Assembly (NCBI RefSeq): GCF_000399665.1
Contig: NZ_KB976986.1
Span: 2,439,261 to 2,503,260 of the forward strand
From: Acinetobacter calcoaceticus ANC 3811
GTDB lineage: Bacteria; Pseudomonadota; Gammaproteobacteria; Pseudomonadales; Moraxellaceae
Direction: 5' to 3'
DNA: 64,000 nt
Of the stretch, positions 27,767 through 37,454 are shown one piece after another. The position numbers and the translations under genes are program-made. Under the pieces are notes generated by a model. The model was not told the DNA's origin. It searched no databases and was given only the letters and a program-made list of their open reading frames with translations. The stretch's first letter is position 1. Every line of letters begins with the position of its first letter.

Positions 27767-29950
27767 TTAGCGATTTTGTAATTTTGCATAATCCATAAGT
27801 ACATTTGCAGCTTCAGTCACAAAAGTTTCTTCTTCTGGCAATGCAGGACGTTGTGATGCTTTCATTTTAGCGCGAGATTCAGCTAGAGCATCTAATGAAG
27901 CTTGATAGCTTTCCCAATTTGCAAAAGGCTTTTGACCACTTGCTGCACGGCGTTCATTTTCTGCATCTAAAGTCTGTTTCTCTAGACCAAGTAATTCTGC
28001 ACGGCGTTTATCAATATCAAGTACCACTTGTTTCTGGTCACTCGTAACCTTGGCAATCGCAGTACGTTTATCTAGATATTTAAACTGAGCATCATTGCTA
28101 ACACGTTGTTCAGAGAACTGAGACAACTTTGTAACATACGGTTGAACAGAACCTTCACGTTTAAATGGTGCAGTAGGAATTGTGTCCCACTTCAATGCAT
28201 TCTTCGATTTACGTTCACCAAACTCTTCGTTATAGATATCGACGAGTTTAATGTCTGGCACTACACCTTTATTTTGTGTACTACCACCCGTAATACGGTA
28301 GAACTTACGCTGAGTTAGAGTCGCTTGACCATATGCCAGAGTGTCAAGTTGTACCTGAGCTGTACCCTTACCAGTCGTTGTGCTACCAATAATAATACCG
28401 CGCTCATAGTCTTGGATTGCAGCAGAGTAAATCTCACTTGCAGATGCAGATGCCAAGTTCACCATTACAGCGAGTGGACCTGTGTAAACTTGCTGACCAC
28501 CATCGTTGTCTTCAAAAACACTTACGTTGCCATTGCCATCACGAATTTGAACTACTGGACCAGACTTAATCACTTGACCGAGCATACGTGCAACTTCTTC
28601 TAATGAACCACCTGGGTCATTACGTAAGTCAATAATAATGCCTTCCACTTTCTTCGCTTTTAACGCTTCAAAAGCATTTGCAGTATCTTCAGAAACTGAA
28701 CGGTATTGTTGGCCTGCACGACGTGAACGATAATCAAAATAGAATGATGGAATTTCAATCACACCTAACAGATGCTTTTTACCATCGCGGTTAACTTCAA
28801 CTGTACGTGAACGCACACCAGCATCTTCTTCTTGAATCACATCACGTACTAAGGTCACATTACGTGCTTGACTCATTGATGCGCCAGCACCAAGAAGTTT
28901 TAACGTGACTTTGGTTCCGCGCTTACCACGAATAAGTCCAACAATTTCAGAACTTGTCCAACCAACCACATCAATCATTTTCTCGCCTTCTTGGGCGACT
29001 CCAACGATTCGATCGCCTGATTTCACTTGGCCAGACTTACTTGCAGGACCACCTTCTACAATGGTTTCAATCTTGGTGTAATCTTCATTACCACGCTCTG
29101 GACGAATCGACACACCAATACCTTCTAGTTGCAAGGTCGTTTGGCGATTCAATTCGATCGCATCAATTGGCGGGTAATAGTTACTGTGTGGATCATAGGT
29201 CGCCAACATGGCATTTAATGTTTTGTCCAACACATCATCGCTTTTCACACGACTAATTCTTTCAAGCTGACGCGTATAACGTTTAGTTAAGGTCTGAGCT
29301 GGTGTTAAATCTTCTGGGCCAGTTAAGTCTTGACCATCAGCAAGTGAAGGATTTTCTTTAAGCGCTTTTTGTTTCGCTTGCTCTTCTTCACGACTAATCG
29401 TTAAGTTGATTAACTGCGAAACCAACATTTTGCGCCAATGATTTTGTTGATCAGCCGCAGTTTTGAAATACGGTGCTTTTTCACGATCAACTTCAATATA
29501 GCTGTTTGGCTGTTTTAAATTTTGCTGCTGTTTCAACTCAGTCAACATGAACTCATAAAATTGTTTTAAGCGTTCACGATATTGCTGATGAATTGCAAAC
29601 GGTCCAGTTAAATTCCCCGCTTTTAATGAAGCACCAAAATTTGAACCATATAGTTTTTTATAATTTTGAACTTCAGCGTCTAAAAATAGTGAGTGATCCG
29701 GATCAAGACTATCTAAATACATATCGAGAATACGATTTGATGTCGTCGCATCCAGACGCATATTCAAATAATGTTGGCGATCAACTAAAGTTGCCAGTTG
29801 GCGAGCCACCAAAGCCTGTTCTTGCGTTGGCTGGATCGATTGAGAAACTACAGCAGTATTCGTTGCTGCTCTCGCTTCATTCATCGTATGAGAGAAGAAT
29901 AAACCGCCAGTCGCGATCGCTACTGCACAAGCTATAGTTTGAAGTTTCAT
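27767..29950 (-). CDS. prc: Tail-specific carboxy-terminal protease Prc
   Basis: Periplasmic serine protease that trims or degrades proteins from the C-terminus, including cell-wall enzymes and lipoproteins. The 727 residues start with a signal peptide (cleavage near NEARA-A), followed by an N-terminal helical domain, a PDZ domain (about 245-330, with LEGIGVSIRPERG), and the peptidase core. The core has Ser in ASASASEIYSAA and Lys in TTTGKGTAQ, the Ser/Lys dyad of the family, and a DUF3340-type C-terminal region. Length matches the Prc/Tsp subfamily rather than short CtpA. nagZ lies divergently, with about 190 bases between them. Confidence 0.95.
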   Translation of the reverse strand: MKLQTIACAVAIATGGLFFSHTMNEARAATNTAVVSQSIQPTQEQALVARQLATLVDRQHYLNMRLDATTSNRILDMYLDSLDPDHSLFLDAEVQNYKKLYGSNFGASLKAGNLTGPFAIHQQYRERLKQFYEFMLTELKQQQNLKQPNSYIEVDREKAPYFKTAADQQNHWRKMLVSQLINLTISREEEQAKQKALKENPSLADGQDLTGPEDLTPAQTLTKRYTRQLERISRVKSDDVLDKTLNAMLATYDPHSNYYPPIDAIELNRQTTLQLEGIGVSIRPERGNEDYTKIETIVEGGPASKSGQVKSGDRIVGVAQEGEKMIDVVGWTSSEIVGLIRGKRGTKVTLKLLGAGASMSQARNVTLVRDVIQEEDAGVRSRTVEVNRDGKKHLLGVIEIPSFYFDYRSRRAGQQYRSVSEDTANAFEALKAKKVEGIIIDLRNDPGGSLEEVARMLGQVIKSGPVVQIRDGNGNVSVFEDNDGGQQVYTGPLAVMVNLASASASEIYSAAIQDYERGIIIGSTTTGKGTAQVQLDTLAYGQATLTQRKFYRITGGSTQNKGVVPDIKLVDIYNEEFGERKSKNALKWDTIPTAPFKREGSVQPYVTKLSQFSEQRVSNDAQFKYLDKRTAIAKVTSDQKQVVLDIDKRRAELLGLEKQTLDAENERRAASGQKPFANWESYQASLDALAESRAKMKASQRPALPEEETFVTEAANVLMDYAKLQNR

Positions 29951-30142
29951 AAATTTTTAATACTTCCTTGGGTATTCCTATCTTACACGCTCTGTTTTCG
30001 ATATGAACTAAGCAGATTCAAAATCTTAACCAACTAAATTGTTTATACCGTGTAGTTTTATCATATTCTGTACTGACAAAATGTAGCAAAACATTGCAAA
30101 ATTCGCTTATTGTTTTTCAATCAAAATTCAAATGGAACCAAT

Positions 30143-31162
30143 ATGATTGGCGCATTGATGCTGGACATCGCCGGCACAGAACTTACTCAAGAAGATATTG
30201 AACTATTACGCGCTCCGCAAGTCGGTGGCATGATTTTATTTGCACGAAATATCGAATCTCCACAACAAGTCCGTGCGTTAACGGACCATATGCGTCAAAT
30301 TCGTCCAGATATTTTAATTGCTGTCGACCAAGAAGGTGGCCGAGTTCAGCGCCTAAGATCAGGTTTTACCTTATTACCGGCCATGGGTCGTTTCGGTGAA
30401 CTCTATATTACCCAACCTCAAAAAGCACTTGAACTGGCTGAACAGTGTGGCTGGCTCATGGCAACTGAAGTCCTTGCTGTCGGTATCGATTTTAGTTTTG
30501 CACCCGTTTTAGACCTCAATGCAATTAGTGATGTGATTGGTGATCGTGGCTTCTCTAAAAATATTGAAGACATCGCACCACTTGCTGGCGCGTTTATGCA
30601 AGGTATGAAAAAAGCTGGAATGGCAAACACGGGCAAACACTTCCCGGGTCACGGTTCAGTAAAAGCAGACTCTCATGTCGCAGCTGCAATCGATAGCCGC
30701 AGTTATGACGAAATTTATAACCATGATATGCAAAGCTTCATTAAGCTCATGCCACAGCTTGATGCGCTCATGCCTGCACATGTAATTTATGATCAGATCG
30801 ATCCAAATCCAGCAGGCTTCTCACCTTTCTGGATTCAAGAAGTTCTACGCAACCGTTTGAAGTTTGATGGTGTGCTTTTCTCTGACGATTTAACTATGCA
30901 AGCCGCGTGTGTAGCAGGTGGTGCAGATGCACGTATTCAAGCAGCTCTAGCGGCAGGTTGTGATATGGGACTTGTGTGTAACGACCGAAGTGCAGCGTGT
31001 ACAGCACTCGAAGGTATTGCGAACTTAGAACTACCAAATCAAGAACGCCTTGAACGCATGCGTGGTCAAATTCCACAAATTCAGATTGGTGAAACCTTAT
31101 CGCTTGGCGAACACTGGCAAGCTGTCAAAACAGCCATTGAAGAGTTTAAGAATTCGATTTAA
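30143..31162 (+). CDS. nagZ: Beta-N-acetylhexosaminidase NagZ
   Basis: Cytosolic GH3 enzyme of peptidoglycan recycling that removes GlcNAc from anhydro-muropeptides, so it also shapes the AmpC-inducing muropeptide pool. The 339 residues start at the ATG at 30143 (MIGALMLDIAGTELT), as usual for the family; a TTG 33 bases earlier was rejected. KHFPGHGS at 165-172 and Asp176/His178 form the mobile catalytic dyad loop, and Asp248 in FSDDLTM is the nucleophile. The methyltransferase gene follows after 83 bases (26 bases if its upstream ATG is used). Confidence 0.95.
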   Translation: MIGALMLDIAGTELTQEDIELLRAPQVGGMILFARNIESPQQVRALTDHMRQIRPDILIAVDQEGGRVQRLRSGFTLLPAMGRFGELYITQPQKALELAEQCGWLMATEVLAVGIDFSFAPVLDLNAISDVIGDRGFSKNIEDIAPLAGAFMQGMKKAGMANTGKHFPGHGSVKADSHVAAAIDSRSYDEIYNHDMQSFIKLMPQLDALMPAHVIYDQIDPNPAGFSPFWIQEVLRNRLKFDGVLFSDDLTMQAACVAGGADARIQAALAAGCDMGLVCNDRSAACTALEGIANLELPNQERLERMRGQIPQIQIGETLSLGEHWQAVKTAIEEFKNSI

Positions 31163-31245
31163 ATTCCAAGTAAGACTACATTTGACTGATGATTAAAAAA
31201 TTGTCAGTCAAACCACACAAAAACAATAAATCGAGCTCAGGACGA

Positions 31246-32088
31246 ATGACACAACAACTTTCAAAACACCGCCACATCTCTTTTACAGCCCATTATACAG
31301 GCTATATCTGGTATCAAATGGGGATCTCTCATGAAGCACTTGCTACAACCAAAGGCAAATCACTAGCGTATTTGGTTCATCCGATAGAATCGTGGGCAGA
31401 GAAATATGTGGGCGGTAGCATGCGCACTACGCTCAAACAACGCCACACCATGCTTGATCACCATTTAGAACAACTCATTCAAGAAAGTCCTGATTTACAA
31501 GTTCTAGAAATAGCATGTGGTTTATCTCCACGTGGCTGGTGGTTTAGACAGCATTACCCTTCGATTACCTATCGGGAGCTTGATTTACCCGATATGGCGC
31601 AAACTAAACAAAATGCATTACAACAAATTGAAAAAAATGCGCCTGAAATTTTATCGGTTGATTTATTTACAGAAGCTTTTGCACAAGCATTTGAAGTGTT
31701 TGACCCCAATCGCCCATTGGTTGTAATCAGTGAAGGTTTAGTTAATTACTTTGATAAAGATTTATTAAAACAGCTGATTCAATCGATTGCTCACTATGGC
31801 GCTTCTTTTAAAAATTTTCATTATTTAACAGATCTGTACCCTGAACCAGTTAAAAACAAACTTGCCAGTATTATCTGGAACAGCAGTAAATTATTGAAAT
31901 TAATGTCTCGAAGCTCGTTTAGTTTTCACTTTAAAAACCCCAAAGAAGTTGAAGACTTTTTTAAAGATACAGAGTTTGATCAAGTTAGCGTGGAACAACC
32001 ACAAATTTTCTTTGGACAAGCTTCTAAAGATCGTCATGAGCAACATTTAGGTGATTTAGTCTGGACTATTCACGCGCAAATAAAATGA
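31246..32088 (+). CDS. Class I SAM-dependent methyltransferase (COG3315-like)
   Basis: Methyltransferase of 280 residues with a SAM-binding motif I in VLEIACGLSPRGWWF and a motif II-like RELDLPDMA. It resembles the leucine carboxyl methyltransferase/polyketide O-methyltransferase-like group, but no substrate can be named. I place the start at ATG 31246, preceded by AGGA; an ATG at 31189 would add a basic, low-complexity 19 residues and has no ribosome-binding site. It is downstream of nagZ on the same strand and may be co-transcribed with it. Confidence 0.8.
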   Translation: MTQQLSKHRHISFTAHYTGYIWYQMGISHEALATTKGKSLAYLVHPIESWAEKYVGGSMRTTLKQRHTMLDHHLEQLIQESPDLQVLEIACGLSPRGWWFRQHYPSITYRELDLPDMAQTKQNALQQIEKNAPEILSVDLFTEAFAQAFEVFDPNRPLVVISEGLVNYFDKDLLKQLIQSIAHYGASFKNFHYLTDLYPEPVKNKLASIIWNSSKLLKLMSRSSFSFHFKNPKEVEDFFKDTEFDQVSVEQPQIFFGQASKDRHEQHLGDLVWTIHAQIK

Positions 32089-32100
32089 CAAATATAAAAA

Positions 32101-32129
32101 ATGGAAGCTCGAAATAAACGAGCTTCCAT
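32101..32129. terminator. Bidirectional terminator between convergent genes
   Basis: Perfect 11-base inverted repeat ATGGAAGCTCG / CGAGCTTCCAT with a 7-base loop, between the converging methyltransferase and hydrolase-PilZ genes. The T-run is on the minus-strand side (TTTTTATATTTG), so it serves best as the end of the hydrolase transcript. Confidence 0.85.
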
Positions 32130-32143
32130 CTATAAAAATATTA

Positions 32144-33457
32144 TTAAGCTGCTTGTTTTTGACGAGCAATGAAACGGCTTAAACGATCAGCAAGCTCAAA
32201 GCTACCATGTTTAAATAAAGCTCGAATACCCTGCTCTGTACTCTCAAAAATTAAGCATTCAATTGCAAAAGTACCTTCTTCATCTTCTAAATGCAATGCT
32301 AAGTCACGTGGATGGTCACTTACAAAATCAAGCTGCGAAACATCATCCATTTTTAAATACATGCCGAAGAAAGTGACATCAACAATCTGCACAGATACCT
32401 GTACATCAGACTCTCGATGAGTAAGTTGAGTTTTTGGCTGCAAAACCCGAACTCGCTCTTCACCACGGCGTTCCATGTTTTGCATTTGTTCACGTGTCAT
32501 GGGAATAATGCCATCCAGATTTTGGATAGATTCCCCTTTCAAAAATGAAGTGAACAAACTCATGGTTTCTTTGCGGCGCTGCAATTGAGGTACATGATCT
32601 GCGTTTGCAATAAGTGCAAATTCCATGTCAGGGCATTGCAAAGCAAAGTTCGCATTTTCATGAGGCAGAGTAAAGCTATCATACTGCCCTGCTGCAACCA
32701 GCGTTTTACACTCTGGAATAGGTACATCAGTTAAACGCAAAAGACGATTACAGTTAATTTCATAACGTTCTCGCTCTGTGCCCGTAAACTCAGCCATTTG
32801 CCTAAAAAATAATTTTTTAGCTGTTGGTGACATGCGGGTTTTATCTAATTTTGCATGGTTAACTAAATATAGAATTACAGCTTGTCCAAACTCTTCCATG
32901 CGGTTTTCTTGCATGAGCTTAAGCGACTCTTCCAGAATCATTCGCCAACTTTTTCGGGTCTTTTGCATAACGCCCATCAAAATCATGCGATCCATTAATT
33001 CTGGACGATGATAAGCGAAGCAAGATGCGATTACTGATCCTAAAGACATTCCCATCACAGAAACTTTTTGTAGTCCAACAATATCTAACCAGCGTCCCAA
33101 CATTTTAGACAAATCAGGTAGCTCTAAAATACCCGCAGATACTCCGGTGTCCCGATTAGTAATTTGCTGATTTGCGCCCATAGAAGGTAAATCAATTAAA
33201 ATGACCGGACCACTTTCAAATAATTGTTCAACACAATATTTATAAGAATTAAAATTCTGGAAAGCACCGCCCACAATCACAATTGGCGTATTGTGAATCG
33301 TTTTTGGATCGGCAATCGCCATATATTCAATTTTCCAGCCGTCAATCCATGTTGTCCGAGCAGGTTGTTTAAAACTATCTCTATGGTAGATATCGAAAAA
33401 GCCAAAACCGGCATAAGCTTGGTTGATCTCCGAATCCATTTGAATAATGGAATTCAT
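32144..33457 (-). CDS. RhlA-like alpha/beta hydrolase fused to a PilZ-like domain
   Basis: Two-part protein of 437 residues. Residues 40-310 form an alpha/beta hydrolase with nucleophile Ser138 in VMGMSLGSV and candidate Asp260 and His288. Its ILIDLPSMGANQ and TERERYEINCNRLL segments resemble those of RhlA, the rhamnolipid precursor synthase, by eye. Residues from about 325 carry an RGEER stretch (Arg331, Arg335) and DVTFFG (360-365), close to the RxxxR and (D/N)xSxxG motifs of PilZ c-di-GMP receptors, though the Ser is Thr. No signal peptide. It stands alone, divergent from proA. It could be a lipid-forming or esterase enzyme gated by c-di-GMP; this is an inference. Confidence 0.8.
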   Translation of the reverse strand: MNSIIQMDSEINQAYAGFGFFDIYHRDSFKQPARTTWIDGWKIEYMAIADPKTIHNTPIVIVGGAFQNFNSYKYCVEQLFESGPVILIDLPSMGANQQITNRDTGVSAGILELPDLSKMLGRWLDIVGLQKVSVMGMSLGSVIASCFAYHRPELMDRMILMGVMQKTRKSWRMILEESLKLMQENRMEEFGQAVILYLVNHAKLDKTRMSPTAKKLFFRQMAEFTGTERERYEINCNRLLRLTDVPIPECKTLVAAGQYDSFTLPHENANFALQCPDMEFALIANADHVPQLQRRKETMSLFTSFLKGESIQNLDGIIPMTREQMQNMERRGEERVRVLQPKTQLTHRESDVQVSVQIVDVTFFGMYLKMDDVSQLDFVSDHPRDLALHLEDEEGTFAIECLIFESTEQGIRALFKHGSFELADRLSRFIARQKQAA

Positions 33458-33756
33458 ATCCTTGCTTCCTCCTTGCTGTAATTTTTTTATGCTGCAAGAG
33501 TTCCTTCTTGAACACGTAACCTTTTATGCACAAAACTTTAAAATTTGTATTAGTTTGTATTGCACAATAACATTCTAAACAATTGTGTGAAATATACGCA
33601 ATCGCTCAAATGACCGCTCATCTTGTTTAAGTCGCTAATAGTTTGCAAAATATTTAAATGTTTTTTTATGGCGGTCACATTTTTCAAAAAAAGCCATTCA
33701 TTGTTCCGCATTTGACTGCTACTATCTTAGTCATTGGTAAATGATTAAAAAATGCT

Positions 33757-35022
33757 ATGCACGATTCAATTGAACAATATATGCAAACAGTTGGGCAACA
33801 AGCACGTCAGGCCTCTCGTGTCCTTACAAGTGCTTCTACCTCACTAAAAAACCATGCACTCTCTGCTATTTATACTGCTTTAGAAAATAATCAGGCAGCA
33901 ATTTTGGCAGCGAATCAAATCGACATGGATAAAGGTCGTAGCAATCAGCTCGACAGCGCATTGCTTGATCGTCTTGAACTGACACCCGCACGTTTTAAAG
34001 GAATGTTGCAAGGTCTTAAAGATGTGATCGCACTTGTCGATCCAATTGGGGAAATTACTGATCTTGCATATCGCCCCACAGGCATTCAAATTGGAAAAAT
34101 GCGTGTACCTCTAGGTGTTGTTGGTATGATTTACGAATCACGTCCAAACGTAACTCTTGAAGCTGCATCTTTAGCGATTAAATCGGGCAACGCCATTATT
34201 TTACGTGGTGGTTCCGAAGCACTTGAGTCAAATAAAGCAATTGCTGAAGCGATTAAGCATGGCTTAAAAGTTGCTGGCCTACCTGAACATTCAGTGCAAG
34301 TGATTAACACTTCTGACCGTGCGGCTGTTGGTCATCTCATTACCATGACTGAATATGTAGATGTGATTGTTCCTCGTGGCGGCAAAAGCTTAATTGAACG
34401 TGTAACCAATGAAGCTCGCATTCCAGTCATTAAGCATCTTGATGGTAACTGCCATGTATTTGTTGAAGCACAGGCAGACTTGCAAAAAGCCTTACCGATT
34501 ACTTTAAATGCCAAAACACATCGTTATGGCGTTTGTAATGCGATGGAAACTCTGCTTGTTGATGAAAAAATTGCAGATGTTTTCTTACCACGTATTGCTG
34601 AACTGTATGCTGAAAAACAAGTTGAACTCCGTGGCTGTCCAGAAACACGCCGTATTTTGGGTGCATCGGTAAAACCTGCTACAGAAGAAGATTGGTATAC
34701 CGAATATTTAGGGCCAATTCTTGCTGTTAAAGTAGTTAGTGGTATTGATGAAGCAATTGACCATATCAACAAATATGGTTCACATCACACCGATGCAATT
34801 GTGACTGAAAACTACACCTTGGCTCGTCAGTTCTTGGCTCGCGTAGATTCAAGCTCAGTCGTGATTAATGCCTCAACTCGTTTTGCTGATGGTTTTGAAT
34901 ATGGCTTAGGCGCAGAGATTGGTATTTCTACCGATAAAATCCATGCCCGCGGTCCTGTTGGCTTAGAAGGCTTAACTTCTCAAAAATGGATTGTGTTAGG
35001 TGACGGGCAAATTCGCCAATAA
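33757..35022 (+). CDS. proA: Gamma-glutamyl phosphate reductase
   Basis: Second enzyme of proline biosynthesis: reduces gamma-glutamyl phosphate to glutamate semialdehyde with NADPH. The 421 residues have the usual length, with the catalytic Cys in [12 protein letters not shown] and the [10 protein letters not shown] segment typical of ProA. proB is not adjacent, so the pathway genes are dispersed. The 299-base gap to the divergent hydrolase gene is AT-rich and must hold both promoters; I found no convincing -10/-35 pair there. Two terminators follow. Confidence 0.96.
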   Translation: MHDSIEQYMQTVGQQARQASRVLTSASTSLKNHALSAIYTALENNQAAILAANQIDMDKGRSNQLDSALLDRLELTPARFKGMLQGLKDVIALVDPIGEITDLAYRPTGIQIGKMRVPLGVVGMIYESRPNVTLEAASLAIKSGNAIILRGGSEALESNKAIAEAIKHGLKVAGLPEHSVQVINTSDRAAVGHLITMTEYVDVIVPRGGKSLIERVTNEARIPVIKHLDGNCHVFVEAQADLQKALPITLNAKTHRYGVCNAMETLLVDEKIADVFLPRIAELYAEKQVELRGCPETRRILGASVKPATEEDWYTEYLGPILAVKVVSGIDEAIDHINKYGSHHTDAIVTENYTLARQFLARVDSSSVVINASTRFADGFEYGLGAEIGISTDKIHARGPVGLEGLTSQKWIVLGDGQIRQ

Positions 35023-35038
35023 CTGATTTAACACTTCA

Positions 35039-35070
35039 AAAAAACGCCTGATCAATATCAGGCGTTTTTT
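35039..35070 (+). terminator. Intrinsic terminator after proA
   Basis: Perfect 14-base inverted repeat (AAAAAACGCCTGAT / ATCAGGCGTTTTTT) with a 4-base loop and a terminal T-run, 16 bases after the proA stop. Confidence 0.92.
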
Positions 35071-35094
35071 ATTATTCAAGTTATAAGTAATTAT

Positions 35095-35124
35095 AAAAAA
35101 ACCAGCCCGTAGGCTGGTTTTTTT
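35095..35124 (-). terminator. Intrinsic terminator after the GapN-type gene
   Basis: Inverted repeat AAAAAAACCAGCC / GGCTGGTTTTTTT with a CGTA loop, 13 bases past the stop of the minus-strand dehydrogenase. A-run and T-run on either side make it bidirectional, so it also backs up the proA terminator. Confidence 0.9.
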
Positions 35125-35137
35125 ATTCATATATTTA

Positions 35138-36766
35138 TTAGAAAATAAAGTCGGTATTTACAAATTTAGAATAGTGCTCAGACACCATAGAGGCCAACAT
35201 GCCTTTGCTATCATCGGTCTGTTTAGCAGCGATCATAGAACGGATAGAGAATGCACGTAACGCATCATGCACAGATAGTGTGCCCTCTGCAGAATCTTTA
35301 CGACCACCAAATGGGAATACATCAGGACCGCGCTGGCACTGACAGTTGATGTTTACACGACAAACTTGATGTACAAGTGTATCGACTAAATGACCAATTT
35401 GCTCAGGGTTGCTACCAAAAATACTCACCTGCTGACCGTGATCAGAAGTCGTAACATATTCCAGCACAGTTTCAATGTCATCATAAACAGAGACTGGCAC
35501 CACTGGACCAAACTGTTCTTCGCGATACAGTCTCATGCCCTCTGTCACCGGATAAACTACGGCTGGATAGAACATGGTTTTGCAGAATTCACCACCTTCC
35601 GGATTAACGACTTTAGCTCCTTTAGCCACGGCATCTTCAATGACTTCAATCATATAGGTCGTACGGTGCATACCTGGCAATGGAGTAATAAATACACCTT
35701 TTTCCCATGGCATACCCACTTTTAGTTTAGCCAGTTCAGCTGTTAAACGCTTAACAAATTCGTCGGCGATTGACCGATGCACCATCAGCATTTTGAGCGC
35801 AGTACAACGCTGTCCATTAAACGACAATGCTCCCAACAGGCACTCTTTCACAGTCAAATCCAAATTAGCATCTGGCAGAATAATGGCTGCATTCTTCGCA
35901 TCCAGTCCCAAAATTGCACGCAGACGGTGAGACTTAGGATGTTGTTTTTTCAAGTGATCGGCCACTTTGCTAGAACCAATCAATGCCAATACATTGATTT
36001 TTCCAGAGGCCAACAGATGTGGTACCACCAATGAACCTGGTGCATAAATGGTATTGATCACACCTTTCGGGAATGAATCACGGAATGCTTTCAGTAGTGG
36101 TTCAAACAATAAGGTACCAAATTGAGGCGGTTTAAAGATAATCGTGTTGCCCATCAGCATAGCTGGAATCAAGGTAGCAAAGGTTTCATTCAGTGGATAA
36201 TTGTATGGTCCCATACACAGCACTACGCCCAATGGAGTACGACGGATTTGACCAATGGTACCTTCAGCAATCACAAAGCGGGAGTTGGCATTATCCAGAT
36301 CTTTCAGGGCATCAATAGTTTGACGCATATAGGTGATAGTACGGTCGAACTCTTTCTCGGAATCCGCCAAACTCTTACCAATTTCCCACATGATCAGTTT
36401 AACAATGAGGTCACGCTGTTCCACCATACGCTGAATGAAATTCTGCATACAGATGATGCGCTCACCAACTTTCATCATTGGCCATTTACCACGACCATTA
36501 TTGTAGGCACGTACTGCCGCTTCTAGCGCTTCGTCACTTTCTTTCTCACCCATGACTGGATAACTGCCAAGTTCAACTTGCTGCAAGCTACCGTCAGGCT
36601 GCTGAATCCAGATTGGGGATAATGTCTTCTTGGTTGAACCAGCCCATAACTTTAACTCGCCATCTACTAATGAAATACGCTGATGAATCTGGGATGGCAA
36701 ACGTACGCCGTCAGGAATACCGTCTACTATAGGAAATTTCTGCTGCAAATTATTTGAATAACTCAT
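35138..36766 (-). CDS. gapN: NADP-dependent non-phosphorylating glyceraldehyde-3-phosphate dehydrogenase-like ALDH
   Basis: Aldehyde dehydrogenase-fold protein of 542 residues, best matching the GapN clade, which oxidises glyceraldehyde-3-phosphate directly to 3-phosphoglycerate with NADP. The catalytic Cys is 321 in FNGQRCTALK, and the substrate-channel region reads MGPYNYPLNET. At the position 34 residues before Cys, where most ALDHs have the general-base Glu (LELGGK), this protein has Gly287 (LGLDAKN). A GapN role fits the neighbouring Entner-Doudoroff genes, which deliver glyceraldehyde-3-phosphate and need NADPH from elsewhere. It is 159 bases downstream of gntK, on the same strand. Symbol is by family resemblance. 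Confidence 0.82.
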   Translation of the reverse strand: MSYSNNLQQKFPIVDGIPDGVRLPSQIHQRISLVDGELKLWAGSTKKTLSPIWIQQPDGSLQQVELGSYPVMGEKESDEALEAAVRAYNNGRGKWPMMKVGERIICMQNFIQRMVEQRDLIVKLIMWEIGKSLADSEKEFDRTITYMRQTIDALKDLDNANSRFVIAEGTIGQIRRTPLGVVLCMGPYNYPLNETFATLIPAMLMGNTIIFKPPQFGTLLFEPLLKAFRDSFPKGVINTIYAPGSLVVPHLLASGKINVLALIGSSKVADHLKKQHPKSHRLRAILGLDAKNAAIILPDANLDLTVKECLLGALSFNGQRCTALKMLMVHRSIADEFVKRLTAELAKLKVGMPWEKGVFITPLPGMHRTTYMIEVIEDAVAKGAKVVNPEGGEFCKTMFYPAVVYPVTEGMRLYREEQFGPVVPVSVYDDIETVLEYVTTSDHGQQVSIFGSNPEQIGHLVDTLVHQVCRVNINCQCQRGPDVFPFGGRKDSAEGTLSVHDALRAFSIRSMIAAKQTDDSKGMLASMVSEHYSKFVNTDFIF

Positions 36767-36816
36767 TCTTCTTATCTCCGGTTATTTATAATTTATGTAT
36801 TTATATATTTGAAGCT

Positions 36817-36841
36817 AGCCCGTTGTGATCGGGCTTTTTTT
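36817..36841 (+). terminator. Terminator-like hairpin facing the plus strand, without a plus-strand gene
   Basis: Inverted repeat AGCCCG / CGGGCT with a 7-base loop followed by eight bases that are nearly all T on the plus strand. Both flanking genes (gapN-like and gntK) are on the minus strand, so its orientation does not match any annotated transcript. It might stop antisense transcription toward gntK. Confidence 0.6.
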
Positions 36842-36924
36842 CTGTAAATACCAGTACCATTACTAGTATTCACTTTTTTAATTTATAAGCCATCAAGACT
36901 TTGTATGTTTGTTTCTAACTTAAG

Positions 36925-37437
36925 TTAACCGCGACACACACTGTCAGTTACCCCTAATTTCTGCATGACTTGCGCAACAATCTGTTCAGGCGTCAAAGCA
37001 ATATCAATCGTAATTGCCTCATGAAGATCTGGTTCTTCTAATGTATCAAGCTGGGTTTGTAGCAATGATGGATCAAAGAAATGGCCAGATCTTGCTGCAA
37101 GTCTTTGTTGCAATAACTCATACGAGCCTTTGAGGTAGACGAACTTAACATTCTGGTCTTGCCCTCTCAAAATATCGCGGTACATGCGCTTTAAAGATGA
37201 GCATGTAAATACAGCTGTTTCACCATCTCTTTGTTTGGTTTCAATGACCTGACGAATCGCCTGTAACCATGGCAGACGATCATCATCAGTTAAAGGAATC
37301 CCTTGGCTCATCTTACTTTTATTTGCAGCCGAATGAAGCGTATCACCGTCGAGAAACTCACAAGCCAAACGCTCTGATAACAACTCACCAATCAGGGTTT
37401 TACCTGTTCCACAGACACCCATTGCAATCACAATCAT
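36925..37437 (-). CDS. gntK: Gluconokinase
   Basis: Phosphorylates gluconate to 6-phosphogluconate, feeding the Entner-Doudoroff pathway. The 170 residues carry the P-loop GVCGTGKT at 7-14 and the FLDGDTLHSAANKSKMSQGI segment typical of GntK. The length matches the shikimate-kinase-like family. It starts 17 bases after the gluconate permease stop, so it is co-transcribed with gntT. The last bases end in CRG, a usual short tail. Confidence 0.95.
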   Translation of the reverse strand: MIVIAMGVCGTGKTLIGELLSERLACEFLDGDTLHSAANKSKMSQGIPLTDDDRLPWLQAIRQVIETKQRDGETAVFTCSSLKRMYRDILRGQDQNVKFVYLKGSYELLQQRLAARSGHFFDPSLLQTQLDTLEEPDLHEAITIDIALTPEQIVAQVMQKLGVTDSVCRG

Positions 37438-37454
37438 GGATTACTCACCTTTAA

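Noticed and set aside
28954-29256. 100-codon open frame on the plus strand in prc
   Set aside because: Antisense shadow of the conserved PDZ-to-helical region of Prc; no ribosome-binding site or recognisable motif.
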